From: Daphnia carinata
Lineage: Eukaryota; Arthropoda; Branchiopoda; Diplostraca; Daphniidae
Reading direction: 5' to 3'
DNA: 64,000 bases
NCBI RefSeq assembly: GCF_022539665.2
Contig: NC_081333.1
Span: forward strand, 11,654,971 to 11,718,970
Shown: one piece after another, positions 28,389 through 38,705 of the stretch
Layout of the letters: each line of letters starts with the position of its first letter
Numbering within the stretch: the first letter of the stretch is position 1
Notes under the pieces: model-generated
The model's input: only the letters and a program-made list of their open reading frames with translations
Told to the model about the DNA's origin: nothing
Database searches by the model: none
Made by a program: the position numbers and the translations under genes

Positions 28389-28421
28389 TATAAAAAGGGT
28401 AGCCATTTCTTCCAGTCAGTC
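28389..28421 (+). promoter_or_regulatory. TATA box plus initiator of first NPC2-like gene
   Basis: TATAAAAA at 28389-28396 is followed about 29 bases later by a TCAGTC arthropod-type initiator (A near 28418). The ATG is at 28464. Spacing is right for a focused RNA polymerase II promoter. Confidence 0.65.
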
Positions 28422-28463
28422 ACTTCATTCGCTGCAACGCCGAACGGAAAGACAACATTTAAA

Positions 28464-29283
28464 ATGTTCAAAGTAGCCATCGCCGCTTGTGCCTTCCTTC
28501 TTGTCGCTGTCTCAGCCACACCCTTCAGGGATTGCGGTAATGGATTTTTTTTTTTCAATTTCAGTTTTTATTTTTTATTTTTATACCATTCGATCGTGCA
28601 TCCAAGTCGATTTTGTTCGTTGCTGACTATCGTTTTTTTCCTTCTTAATCTGTGTTATCAATTTAGGTTCAACTGCCGCTCTGACCGCTGTGCGCGTCCC
28701 GGGTTGCAATGCCCTTCCTTGCATCGTTTACCGTGGAACAAACGTCTCTGTCGAATACGATTTCACTGCAAGTACGGACGGAAACGATTTTTTTCTAAAT
28801 TCGATAAAACAGGCTGTGACATTTTCATTTCATTTGAATAGCTGATCCCACCAACACGTTGACCACCGATGTGAAGGGCGTTATTAGCGGTGCCACCCTT
28901 CCTTGGTATGCTAAAATAATTAAAATCCATTAATTTTCCCTGAACAACAGATTTATTAACAATCAACTTGTAGGCCAGGCAATTTCCCACCTGCTTGTGA
29001 GGACGTGAAAGTCGGCGATTGCCCAGTTACCGTGTCTGAGCCCATTACCATGAACACTCTTCTGGTTCTATCAACTAGTTTCCCCTCGGTAAGTTTTACT
29101 TGTTACAAGTAAAGAAAGCTAACAGATTCCTTCGCACCCATGTACTAGCATTAGTAAGCAAAAGAACGATGTTTTAAACGTTGTGTCTGTAATATTCAGG
29201 TGAACGCAAAGGCAATCTGGAGCCTTCGCGACGATAACGACAACGCTATCGTTTGCTTCGAAGTCACCGTCACTCTACTGTAA
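28464..29283 (+). CDS. Secreted ML-domain (NPC2-like) lipid-binding protein, copy 1
   Basis: NPC2/ML proteins are small secreted beta-sandwich proteins that bind sterols or lipids, and in arthropods also bacterial lipids such as LPS. Exons 28464-28536, 28667-28771, 28842-28905, 28974-29088 and 29200-29283 give 146 aa. Signal peptide MFKVAIAACAFLLVAVSA, then the typical FRDCGS start, RVPGC...PCIVYRG, the central PPACEDVKVGDCPV and final VCFEVTVTLL. Six cysteines in the mature part allow the three disulfides usual for NPC2. AATAAA lies at 29375. The copy at 34983 has identical exon lengths, so the two are tandem duplicates now separated by four other genes. Confidence 0.92.
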
Positions 29284-29848
29284 ATTTTCAAACTATCAAC
29301 GACTCCAAAGAATGTCATGTTTTCAATCGAATATTGGCTGACCAATTTCGTGTTCGAAACAAAAATTGCGAATGAATAAATCAATTTAAACTTAAAGAGT
29401 TATAAAAACTTACTGTCGAGAGAAGCTGGTTGGCTTTACCAATTTAAAACGAAAGCAAGAATAAATACGTTGCTCTGGGAGCTTGTGCTCCAAAGTCAGT
29501 TAACCTTCAAGCAACCGAATCTCTTCGACAACGCAGTATTTTTCATTTCTGTTTTCATTTCATTCTTTTTTTTTTTTTGGTTTTTATTTTATTAATTAAA
29601 TTTTTATTTATTTTGATGTCTCGCCAATGTTTGTCTGCCAACACCACAAATTGTATTATTTATTATTACTATTTTAAAATGAAATCCGATCTTCTTGGAT
29701 TTTCCTATAGCGTCATCAAAGCATGGCTCAAGTATCTTTATCAAGTAAGGAAACATACCCAGTAGAACCGACTACGTTCCACCAATGGGAATGACGGCAC
29801 GTCGTCTACAAAATGGCTGATTCAAAAAAATATTGCAATAACACCACA

Positions 29849-29909
29849 TATAAAAAGCATGGCATTTTGAAAGTGCAATCAGTTCACTTAAAAACTAGCC
29901 CTGCATTAG
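29849..29909 (+). promoter_or_regulatory. TATA box, initiator and noncoding first exon of the Tae2-like amidase gene
   Basis: TATAAAAA at 29849-29856 and a TCAGTT initiator with A at 29881 are 32 bases apart. The presumed noncoding exon 29881-29909 ends at a GTAATA donor; the matching acceptor TTTTTGCAG ends at 30071, ten bases before the ATG. A complete eukaryotic promoter and 5'UTR intron on a bacterial-type gene argues against contamination. Confidence 0.65.
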
Positions 29910-30080
29910 GTAATAATCGTTACATTTACTCTTTTGCATCATTCTTTTTTGTTCTATTTTTTCTCTACAATAAGTATAATACTTTTGGTTCAACATTTCT
30001 TAAAGACCTTGAGAAAAGAAGGAAAAAATTGTGAATTCTACTTTGTTGAATACTTGAAATTCTTTTTGCAGGTTAAAACC

Positions 30081-30580
30081 ATGAAATTCTTCATCCTTAC
30101 GGTTTTGGTGATTACCTTAATTGATCAGAGCTTCGGAGGAAGATGTTCTAACCCAAGAGCTTACAGCGGTAAAGTAGTAGCTGATCCTTGGGGCACGTAT
30201 CGCGGTGAATGCGTCTCTTTTTACAAGGTGTTACTATTCATTCCTTAGTTGTCCCATGTAACCTAGATCGAGATATCACTTTGTAGACATGTTCTGGAGA
30301 TCATCGTCCTACGACGCAATGGAGGAGAGGAATGCGGGTAAAAAATGCTAATATACCCGTCGGCACAGGAATTGCATCTTTTACGAACGGAAATCGTTAC
30401 GTCGGCAGCAATTGCAATAGACCTAATCCATGTGGGCATGTTGCAATTTATGTTGGCCAGAATTCGCAAGGAATTCAAGTTTGGGATCAGTGGAGGGGTC
30501 AACCTGTTCACTATCGTACACTTTACTTCGGTAGGGGCAGCAGCAGCAACAACGGTGATCATTTCTACGTCATTAACTAA
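30081..30580 (+). CDS. Secreted Tae2/BPSL0067-family peptidoglycan amidase (domesticated bacterial effector type)
   Basis: Bacterial Tae2-type enzymes (BPSL0067 family) are type VI secreted cysteine amidases that cut peptidoglycan cross-links of rival bacteria; animal 'dae' genes are transferred relatives used in immunity. Coding exons 30081-30227 and 30287-30580 encode 146 aa. A clear signal peptide (MKFFILTVLVITLIDQSFG) is followed by GECVSFYK with the expected catalytic Cys, TTQWRRGMRV, IPVGTGIASFTNGNRYV, CGHVAIYVGQ with the expected catalytic His, and GIQVWDQWRGQPVHYR, the family's signature block. Besides the catalytic Cys there are four others, enough for two disulfides in a secreted protein. 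It has a spliceosomal intron in the coding region, another in the 5'UTR, and a TATA promoter. Between two ML-domain genes it looks like part of an immune cluster. Family assignment is from recalled motifs; activity is inferred. Confidence 0.8.
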
Positions 30581-31410
30581 TTGATTTATCAGCAAAGGCT
30601 AGATTTTCTTTTTTGGTATACCAAGGGGATTCAGACACCATTTATTTCCACTTCCTTTTTCCATTGTGCTTAGGCTGCATATAACTTTTACCGACATTAT
30701 AGACCTTGCTACTGGTAGGCCAGTAATAAGCGTTTTCGTAGCACTACTAATTGGCAAGGAAACACATGAATGTTTAATTTTGTAGAAACTCTGTGGCAAA
30801 AATGAGTTCTCTCGAAAAAAAAGGTGGAGCCACACTCCACATTGCGGAGCTCACCGAAGTTTTCCGGCTGATAGTTCCATCCTGCACACAGAGGAAATAG
30901 CCACAATGTTGGCGGCCCATTATCTTCTTTGGTAAATTAAGAGGAACTAGACGACCCCGCATGATTTCTTGTGTTTTGTTCTGTTTTATGTTTTTCTAAT
31001 TCATTCCTAGATTTATCGCAGAATGGTTAATACAAACTTGGAATTGCATGATCGCTCAACGCCAGATCCTTTAATGATTTAAAGCGTTCGCGCTGCTATT
31101 GTCATATCTTGTGAGATCTTGAATGGGAAAAACGCGGCGTGACTTGATTACAAAAATAATAATAATATTTAATTTATCTTTTTTTTTATTTGACCATGGG
31201 TATTTCTAAATCTGCCTGTACTGCTGTACAATTGTTTTTTTCTGTAAGATGTAAAAAAGCGAAAAGAAAAAGAAAAATCGCGGTTGCCATGACGCTGGAG
31301 ATGCAATATTCGTCTGCTATGTCTCTCTTCAAAAGTTGTTTTCATTAAATCGTCAAAATTCATCTCCTGTTTCGTGTCGCGTGCTTTAGTGTTCTGTGAT
31401 AACCGGATCT
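30581..31410. other. Gap between amidase and mitoregulin-like genes
   Basis: AT-rich intergenic sequence containing the amidase 3'UTR and the promoter of the next transcript. Short ORFs here have no recognisable content. Nothing else is seen. Confidence 0.4.
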
Positions 31411-31581
31411 ATGGGGGACGCAACTAAAGCAGCCTGTATTTTAACATTCTTATGTGGCGTTTTTATTGGGTACCAGTTGAAAGGTTGGCGGATCGAGTGG
31501 TTGAAACGAAGGCGGGAGAGACTAGCCAACAAGTTACTAGAAACCCAGAAAGAAATCGAATTGTTATCTAAGTCAAATTAA
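31411..31581 (+). CDS. MTLN: Mitoregulin-like mitochondrial membrane micropeptide
   Basis: Mitoregulin is a roughly 56-aa inner-membrane micropeptide of vertebrate mitochondria that supports respiration and lipid use. This single-exon ORF encodes 56 aa: one hydrophobic helix (ACILTFLCGVFIGYQL, about residues 8-23) followed by a basic amphipathic segment with the pattern R-x-x-x-L-x-x-R-R-x-R-L-x-x-K-L-x-x-T-Q-K. That layout, including GVxxG in the helix and the TQK near the end, matches human mitoregulin. The ATG follows an in-frame weak GTG; I use the ATG. The stop lies only 41 bases before the ASRGL1 ATG, with no splice acceptor or clear promoter between, so both may sit on one mRNA. Small size limits certainty. 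Confidence 0.72.
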   Translation: MGDATKAACILTFLCGVFIGYQLKGWRIEWLKRRRERLANKLLETQKEIELLSKSN

Positions 31582-31622
31582 AGACATATTATTGAGTTCC
31601 ATATAAAATTTAATTTTTTGTT

Positions 31623-32819
31623 ATGAATAAAGTAGAGCCTGTTGTAGTAATTCATGGGGGGCCTGGGCAATCCCTGAAAATATTAGTGATGCAAGCAGAA
31701 ATGGGGTCAAGTTAGCGGCTAAAAAATCTTATGACATTTTGAAACATGGTGGTTCAGCTCTTGATGCTGTTGAAGCGGCAGTTGTTATTCTTGAAGATGA
31801 ACCAGTATTTGACGCAGGGAAAGGTTCATGCTTGAATGCTGCTGGTTTAATTGAAATGGATGCTTCTATTATGGATGGCACTTCTCTGAAAGCTGGTAAT
31901 TTCCAAATATTTAGACTATGCTGACAGCAATTTGTCATCTCACGCTCAAGATATTCTAATTAAGGAGCTGTTGCAGCAGTGGCAAATATTAGCAACCCAA
32001 TTTGTTTAGCTCGGATGGTTATGGAACAAACTGACCATTGCTTGCTTGTGGGTGAAGGAGCAAATATGTTTGCCAATGAGTGCAATGTACCCAGCGTAGA
32101 CCCATCAAGTTTGGTCACTGAAGCGTGTCTTGATGAATGGCAAACTTTTGAAAAATATAAAAGTGCTGTAGATTCTTTATTTAACAACCAGTAAGTACTA
32201 TTCATTCATTTGTGCATCAGCTGATTGAAAGCTAATTATTTTAGAATCAATGCACTGCCACTTGGACATGACACTGTCGGAGCTGTTGCCATGGACGCCA
32301 ACGGTCGAATTGCAGCCGCGACATCCACAGGAGGTATCACCGGTAAAAGAGTGGGCCGGGTTGGAGATAGTCCTCTAATAGGTAATGCTATGTTCAACCA
32401 TAAATGAAACATCTGATTCAGCTTCTGATTATTCCAGGAAGTGGAACTTATGCAATTGACGAAATTGGTGGCGTGTCCTGTACTGGCCATGGAGAATCTA
32501 TCATAAAAATATGTTTAGCCAAACATATAATCTGCTTGATGGAAAGCGGTAAATTTTCATATTTATCCATCATCTGGCAACACAACACCATTATATCCCA
32601 TATGGAATTGTAGGCATGAAAGCTCAAGAAGCTGTCGAGCAATCCCTACAGTTAATGAATTCAAGAGTAAAAGGTGCAGGCGGCGCCATTTGCATCAGCG
32701 CTTCCGGTGAACCTGCTTTTCACTTCACTACCGAACGAATGGCGTGGGCAATTGCCAAAGCGGATGTCTTATCGTGGGGTCTCGATCCAAATGAATGTAA
32801 CATTGAAAAGATGGCCTGA
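31623..32819 (+). CDS. ASRGL1: Isoaspartyl peptidase/L-asparaginase (ASRGL1 type), one-base frame break
   Basis: Ntn-hydrolase that removes isoaspartyl residues and hydrolyses L-asparagine after autocleavage. Exons 31623-31895, 31965-32190, 32245-32381, 32438-32548 and 32614-32819. Motifs: VVVIHGG and [10 protein letters not shown] near the start, [30 protein letters not shown], the [10 protein letters not shown] block, and [11 protein letters not shown] whose Thr is the autocleavage nucleophile, then [19 protein letters not shown] and CTGHGE. The frame breaks inside a run of six G (31655-31660): IHGG and AWAIPENIS are in different frames and one additional G would join them, after which all splice phases agree. 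Probably a sequencing homopolymer error; otherwise the gene is a recent null. Confidence 0.9.
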
Positions 32820-33293
32820 AATCGTCATCATCTGCCTTCAACTATTTAGTGCAAAGTAACAACAATTTTAGATGTATGGTGCAATTGCGGGCTGGGCCCA
32901 ATATCATTTTTTTCCAAGCGGTTGTAACGTGCGGAAATTAATAGAGGTTGAAACCGCTTTCAGTTATCTGCGGCCTTGAAATCACAATCTATAGTCATGT
33001 GCCAATCGTGGCGTGCGTTCATAGATTTTTCTTCTCCATATGGCAATGTTTATTTGAGGCCTAAATCTTAGATTTTTAATGACCTTGTTGGCTGTGGTTT
33101 TAGAATGGAAACTGATAACCAGGCGTCCTTCGAATGAAAAGGAATTGACCAACGGCGGTCGATTTTTAACTGTATTATTCATCAAGGTTAAAGGCATTCG
33201 TAACCGAGGAAACGGTTGTAACCGGGATTTCGCAGTTGAAAATAGGATTAGAACGTAACAAACATTTGAAAGTACAGGTTGTGTCTATTCGCT
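32820..33293. other. Short gap before DUSP23
   Basis: About 470 bases of 3' flank and promoter. I see no gene or repeat in it. Confidence 0.4.
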
Positions 33294-33848
33294 ATGTGCT
33301 CAACAACTCCCAAGAACTTCTCGTGGCTGGAGGATGGAAAAATTGCTGCCCTGGCTTTCCCTGATAAGCGGGAGGATTTAGAATTTCTCGCGAATCACGG
33401 CATCCGCTATCTGGTTACTTTGACCAAAGAATTAAAACCCAACACGGAAGAAGTACCAGCATTAATCGGAGTTAATATTTGTGTGGATGATTACTGTACT
33501 TTCACTATGGAGCAAGTGCAGCAGTTCATTGGAATTTGTGAAAAAGCTTTGGAAGAAAATCAGGTCACACACATTTCACAGTTTTATAGAAAGTTAACCT
33601 GTTATTCCTAATTTTGCTTTGCTTTATCGTAGGGGGTTGCTGTACATTGCCGTGCTGGAATCGGAAGGACAGGAACCCTTCTTGCCTGCTACCTAGTACG
33701 GTTTAAACATTTAAACCCTGAAGAGGCTATTTTGCATGTTAGAACTGCACGGCCGCACTCGATTGAAACCGTAGATCAAGAGAAAACTGTAGCCGAATAT
33801 TACGAATTTTTGCACCGGACGCCAAGTGTTGAAGCGGCTGCGAAATAA
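33294..33848 (+). CDS. DUSP23: Dual specificity phosphatase 23-like (VHZ)
   Basis: Small atypical dual-specificity phosphatase. Exons 33294-33563 and 33633-33848 encode 161 aa, close to the roughly 150 aa of the vertebrate protein. The N-terminus PKNFSWLEDGKIAALAFP, the central LGIRYL-like ANHGIRYLVTLT, the DDYCTFTMEQVQQF segment that supplies the general acid Asp, and the P-loop HCRAGIGRTGT with Cys about 96 and Arg about 102 are all present, followed by RTARPHSIETVDQE. An in-frame GTG lies 15 bases upstream; the ATG is used. No signal peptide or regulatory domain, as usual for this subgroup. Confidence 0.93.
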
Positions 33849-34915
33849 CCTTGCCTTTCCGCACCATCGATTAATCATCATTTTTACTAGATTGTTTAAA
33901 AATACGTGTTTTGCCTGATTGCCAATTTTGAAGGGATGCCATATTTTAATATCCGATACCGCCCGGTGAATTTTTATGATTTCAGTATCAACTCTGATAC
34001 ACGAAGCTTATCGACCTTTCATAAAGGCCGAGGCTTGTTGTTGGACAACAATGTTAAGGAAGCTTTTTATTTGTTTGTTTGTTAGTTTTCTTACGTAACC
34101 TGAAAGGTTTCTTGTTTTGATTTCGGGTCACTTTCTAGTGCCTATTGGTATTGACGCCACAGCCTGTGGGAACTTGCCTTAATTCCTAGTAATAATTTTG
34201 CCTTCAATTTTTGTTGCATGGGAGGCGCCTTTACATTAAAAACCCTGGTACATCTGGCTGACTACATGTCTTACACTTAAAGGTAACACTTTGCTTTCTA
34301 AATATGCGTTGTCAAAATTCGTCCATTTTTCTTTTGTTTTGCAGTGCCAACCTAGGTTAAGCTGAGCTGATCTACTGGAGGGAGATAAGGCGGTCATAAA
34401 GGGGCCTTAACGAAGCCGTGGTTGTTAACTTCCGAAGCCTGGGGACGGGTGACCTAGAACACTAGCCAATTTCCAAAGACGTTATGCATAATTAATCATA
34501 ACTGAATTGGTAAATGGTGAGCACTCAATGATACACACAGTCTTCCCCGTCGGGAATGACGGTATCACGCAACTGAGCTCCCGGCACCGACGTCTCTTAT
34601 TTTTGAGAGAAAAAAGTCACGAACACGGAAGAGATAATTCTGTTTGTACCTTCCGCGTGCCATTAGCAAATGTTAGGTCCAATATTCACTGTACTATCAA
34701 ACCCAGGAAGATCATGATGAGGTGATAACACCTTAACTTATGCATCATAGTAGGATCTCTATAGCTTCCTGAATAGATAAAAAGGTAAGATCAAAAATTG
34801 CTCTAATTCTGTATTGGTTTGCCAGACATCTAGGGCCTTATTAAATCGGCGGTAGACACCCAACAATAATTTCCGCATCGTTATCGACACATATCGTGAA
34901 CATTATAGGTAAACA
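33849..34915. other. Gap between DUSP23 and second NPC2-like gene
   Basis: About 1 kb of AT-rich sequence without a supportable ORF. It holds the DUSP23 3'UTR and the upstream region of the next gene. Confidence 0.4.
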
Positions 34916-34924
34916 TATAAAAGG
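34916..34924 (+). promoter_or_regulatory. TATA box of second NPC2-like gene
   Basis: TATAAAAGG lies 67 bases before the ATG at 34983, the same arrangement as in copy 1 (75 bases), so the promoter was duplicated with the gene. No clean TCAGT initiator is seen here. Confidence 0.55.
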
Positions 34925-34982
34925 ACATTCATTTCTCCCATTACTTCATTCGCTACAACTCCTGGCAAATTTAATCATCAAA

Positions 34983-35760
34983 ATGTTTAAGGCAACTATC
35001 GCAGCCTGTGCCCTTCTGATTGCCATCGTCTCTGCGACTCCGTTTAGGGATTGTGGTAATTTTTCATTTCTTGTTTCTTTTTGTTATTTGAATTTAAACT
35101 GATTTCAATGCAGGATCTACATCAACTTTAACCGCTGTGCGTGTTCCTGGCTGCGAGGTACTACCATGCATCGTATACCGTGGAACCAATGTTTCTGTCG
35201 AATATGATTTCGTCTCAGGTGCGTATATAAAAACAAATCTTTAATAACAATAAAATTTAATCTTCTAATTTATTGTAATTTTCGTATTGGATAGCGGTTT
35301 CTACTAACACATTGACGACCGACGTGAAGGGCGTTATTGGTGGCGTAACTCTTCCTTGGTATGCGATTTAAAAAATGTGCAAGAATGTTAGTCATCGCGT
35401 TCTTTATTGACGTTTTATCATTAGGCCTGGTAGATTTCCTCCTGCTTGCGAGGACGTAAAAGTTGGTGACTGCCCTGTGGCAGTGGCTGAGCCCATTACT
35501 ATGTCAACCCTTCTAGTTCTATCTTCTGCCTTCCCTTCGGTAAGCTTCGTTCAATAGTACTGTTTGCGTTAAGAAATGAAAAAATCAGTTTTTTCCTACC
35601 TGAAAGGCGATTTACCATGTAGACCAAACATACCACTCAAAATTCGAAAGCAATTACATTCCACCTTCCATTTTAGGTGAACGCCAAAGCCATATGGGAA
35701 CTTCGCGACGATAGTGATAGCACTCTTGTTTGCTTCGAAGTAACGGTCAAACTTCTATAA
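34983..35760 (+). CDS. Secreted ML-domain (NPC2-like) lipid-binding protein, copy 2
   Basis: Paralog of the gene at 28464, with five exons of exactly the same lengths (73, 105, 64, 115, 84): 34983-35055, 35114-35218, 35295-35358, 35425-35539, 35677-35760; 146 aa. Signal peptide MFKATIAACALLIAIVSA, then TPFRDCGS, six cysteines in the NPC2 pattern, PPACEDVKVGDCPV and VCFEVTVKLL. Differences from copy 1 are scattered substitutions, mostly conservative, so both are probably functional. AATAAA at 35850. The part from 35199 on is repeated in reverse in the inverted duplication downstream. Confidence 0.92.
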
Positions 35761-36229
35761 ATCAAGCGATCCACGTCTTCTGCCAAAGGCAACTTCATAG
35801 AGTGCTTTCTTACATGCATGTCGAGGTTTCTTTCAAATCCATGCGATTTAATAAATTTCACGAAATGAATTTGTTCCTTTCTCTACTTCGTCGGACGAAA
35901 TTTTTCTGGTTGTACATGAATGACGATTTAAAAACGCATGATCTTGTTCAGCCAACTTATGTGCTTTTTGAAATATATATGTATGTGTTTTTATTATTTT
36001 AGTTTTTAGCTTTAGCAGAGTATGGCAATCCGTTTTACATGAAAAAAAAAAAAAAATGGCGGAAAAAAAAAAAAAATCGCACTTTTTTCTCTTTTTTCTA
36101 CCCGTAGCCATATATCAGTCGGTTTCGTTATTACAGGCATGTAAGCAATTTGAGTTAATTGTATCCCATTAGCAGTTAATTGAGTAGCGTGGCTGGAGAA
36201 CAACGCGTGGATGGAGGAACAATTGAAAA

Positions 36230-37217
36230 ATGGATAAGATAATAAAACAAAAAAATGGTAAGTATAAACATTATTATATTGGTTTTCAATTATTAATTAT
36301 TGTTTATTAGATCAAATTATGAAGCTGCAGGCCCAGTTATTGGAACAACACAAAATATTAGATAACAAAGCTAAGGATCGTAGGCCTAACACGTAATGAT
36401 TCTATTTATTTGCTTTTATTCATTCGTGTTTTGTAGCTCAAATTTTGAGTCTTCAAGCTCAGCTAGGGGAAAAGAACAAATTGGAACGGAACAGTTTCCA
36501 AACAGTGAAGGAGGTTTTTCAAAACTCATCTGTAACTGAACGTGAGGATGAGTTGGCATTAGGCGAACACAGCCAGGTACCTAAAGTTTTCAAATAAGAA
36601 TTCAAAATAAGTATAGAATTTTAAAAAACAGTTATTTATTGCTTAGTTATTCAGTCCACCACATGACAGTGTGTTAAAATTTAAATTCTGTTAGTGCTGC
36701 ACTAAAGGAATCGTTAGTAATAAGCTGATGCAGTGAAGGAACTGAACAATTGTGGGAACGTATTTGGGCCCAAAATGGGTGTGGTACAGAAACCCAGAAA
36801 TGGCACGAGTTCAACATGAAACATGGATTAGGTACTTTTCGGTTTTTTGTCTATCGAAAAAGTATTTTTAATGCTATTATTTTGCATTCACAGATTTTAA
36901 CGGGGGATCAAATCAAGTCTGGAAGTGTTACAGGATGGAAGAGTGAGCCTACAGATGAAAAAACACTGAGAGTGCATTACCGTAAGGTGTGAGGTAAATT
37001 AATAGAGTAATGCAAATTGCCTAATGAGAAGTACCATCTTGTGTTAATGAATCCAGTACAACAGCAATCCTTTATAGTTCTGTCACAGCTAGAAGCCTCA
37101 AATAATTCTGCTTCTCTGTCTAAAGAACAACTTGTCCTTTACGTTCAGAGTGTTGGGGAAACTGGGTACTTAAATGGCCCTAAAGATGTTTTAATTTTGC
37201 TGCTATTGCAGAGATGA
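36230..37217 (+). pseudogene. Unidentified coiled-coil gene remnant, left-arm copy
   Basis: Coding-like pieces that I do not recognise. Exons beginning at 36230, 36311 and about 36438 splice in frame and encode a Gln/Lys-rich coiled coil (QIMKLQAQLLEQHKIL, QILSLQAQLGEKNK, then EDELALGEHSQ). Next are LFSPPHDSVLKF, a frame-broken ALKESL-like piece, and an open stretch with QLWERIWAQNGCGTETQKW. A further 66-aa ORF lies at 37017-37217. Interruptions between pieces suggest a decayed gene rather than an active transposon; no transposase or reverse transcriptase motif is visible. Confidence 0.35.
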
Positions 37218-38363
37218 AGATCATACATGGACTCTTTAGGTATGAAAGGATTTTTCTTCAAATAATTTTGAATTTATGACGAAGAATTTCTCCTCCTTTT
37301 TGCCAACCAGGTCTTATCTACCAAAAAAAATTTTATCCAATAGGAAAGGATTTTCATGTACTGGGAACACAACTATCAACAATGCAACATTCTACAGGTG
37401 CTAGTTTATCATTCAAGAGCCTTATACAATGAAGTTAATCTGCAATTTGAATGTCCTTTCCCAAGCTTCCACCAGAAGTTGAATCTATGAGTCATGTAAG
37501 TTCCATGATCAACAATTGATGTGTTTAACGGTGTTGTTTTTCTTTTCTCAATATAGGTTAATAGTAACATTGGATCTGAAAAGATTCTTGGTTGGGGCAA
37601 GACACTGAATAAATTGTATTGATTGGATGGATGACATGACATTGCTATACTTAATTCGGATTCCCCAGACGGTATTTGATATTTAAAAAATTGAAGTGCA
37701 TATCTGGGCTCCCTTCTTTTCTGAAGCCCCGTTTCCCCTTGACTCATAATAAGCCCGTAGGGGGTCATGCCCCTACTGTACGGTATATATAAAAACAACA
37801 TATACCGAGGTTTGGAGGGCTCTGGCCGGAAAGGGGACGTGGGGTGCCGCTTCGTCCGATGATGTGTTCACGGAGGGTGACGTGGCTGCCCACAAATCCG
37901 AACTAAAGGTTAATCGCTCCTGTAAAAATGTTCCATATCTTCGGCTCTTCTTCCGGCTTCTCTTAGCCAATCACCGGGTAATCTCCCCGGTGGGTCAACA
38001 AGGCAGTGTCTCCCCCTGCCTGGGTTGACGGCAACTTTTGAAAGGGCTATTATGCCTTTTTAAAGTTGCAAAAATAATTTTAATGTCCAGAGAATTGTCA
38101 ATAAAATATTTTTTATATAATATTTTTTGCAAAATTCGTTTCATTCATTGTCTGTATTCGCTGTGTTCTCACGTTACACTTTTTATATTTAGCTTGCTTA
38201 ATTCACCTTTATTGTTTTTGTCACCTTTGATGGTAAGCATTGTTTCCATTGGTTTATCGTTTATCTGTAAGTATTATTTATTACACTCTTTGAATTCTTC
38301 AACTTAGATTCAAGGAACAATCTGGATATTTTATGAAGTAATATTGTATTTTGTTTTACTCGT

Positions 38364-38424
38364 ATGGGAACCGATCCCCAGACATTCAGCGTGCAACGCC
38401 GATGCTCTAACATTGAGCCACGAG
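38364..38424 (-). repeat. tRNA-derived SINE-like head, minus copy
   Basis: Read on the minus strand this has an A-box-like TGGCTCAATGTTAGAGC and a degenerate B box (GGGATCGGTTCCC) at tRNA spacing, followed by sequence shared with the plus copy at 38706 (ACAGATAAACGATAAACCA and GTGACAAAAAC). The arms do not fold into a sound tRNA. Confidence 0.5.
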
Positions 38425-38705
38425 ATATATCTAAATATTTTATTATCGCATATCATATGTTATCGTCCAGGATGTTTATGCAGTCTTTCACAACTATATG
38501 TTTATCTTTCTATTGCTTCCATAAGGTTCTTAGCTCTGTGGTAGAGCTTTTATCTGCGATACCCGTTTTTTCAAACCTCAGTAGATGTGTAAAAATGAAG
38601 TAGAATAATGTAGAAGAGTATATTGCAGAATTGCATTTCAGTTTTATTCTAAGTGTAAATGCAAGTCCACAAGTGACTAGAAAAAAAAGCCAACTTAAAA
38701 TCATA

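Larger units (their letters stand above)
35199..38430 (+). repeat. Left arm of a 6.7-kb inverted duplication
   Basis: Every position x in the outer part of this arm pairs with 77060-x on the other strand; the outer limits are 35199 and 41861. The outer 2.7 kb looks nearly identical between arms (I found a single substitution, in an NPC2 intron); the inner 0.4 kb (from about 37930) shows many differences and ends in a tRNA-like sequence. The arm starts inside exon 2 of the second NPC2 gene, so it carries the 3' half of that gene plus about 2.3 kb of further sequence. Confidence 0.93.

Noticed and set aside
37409-37801. 130-codon open frame on the minus strand, repeated at 39259-39651 on the plus strand
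   Set aside because: Same sequence in both arms of the inverted duplication, no recognisable domain, no splice or promoter support. Kept as part of the repeat, not as a gene.
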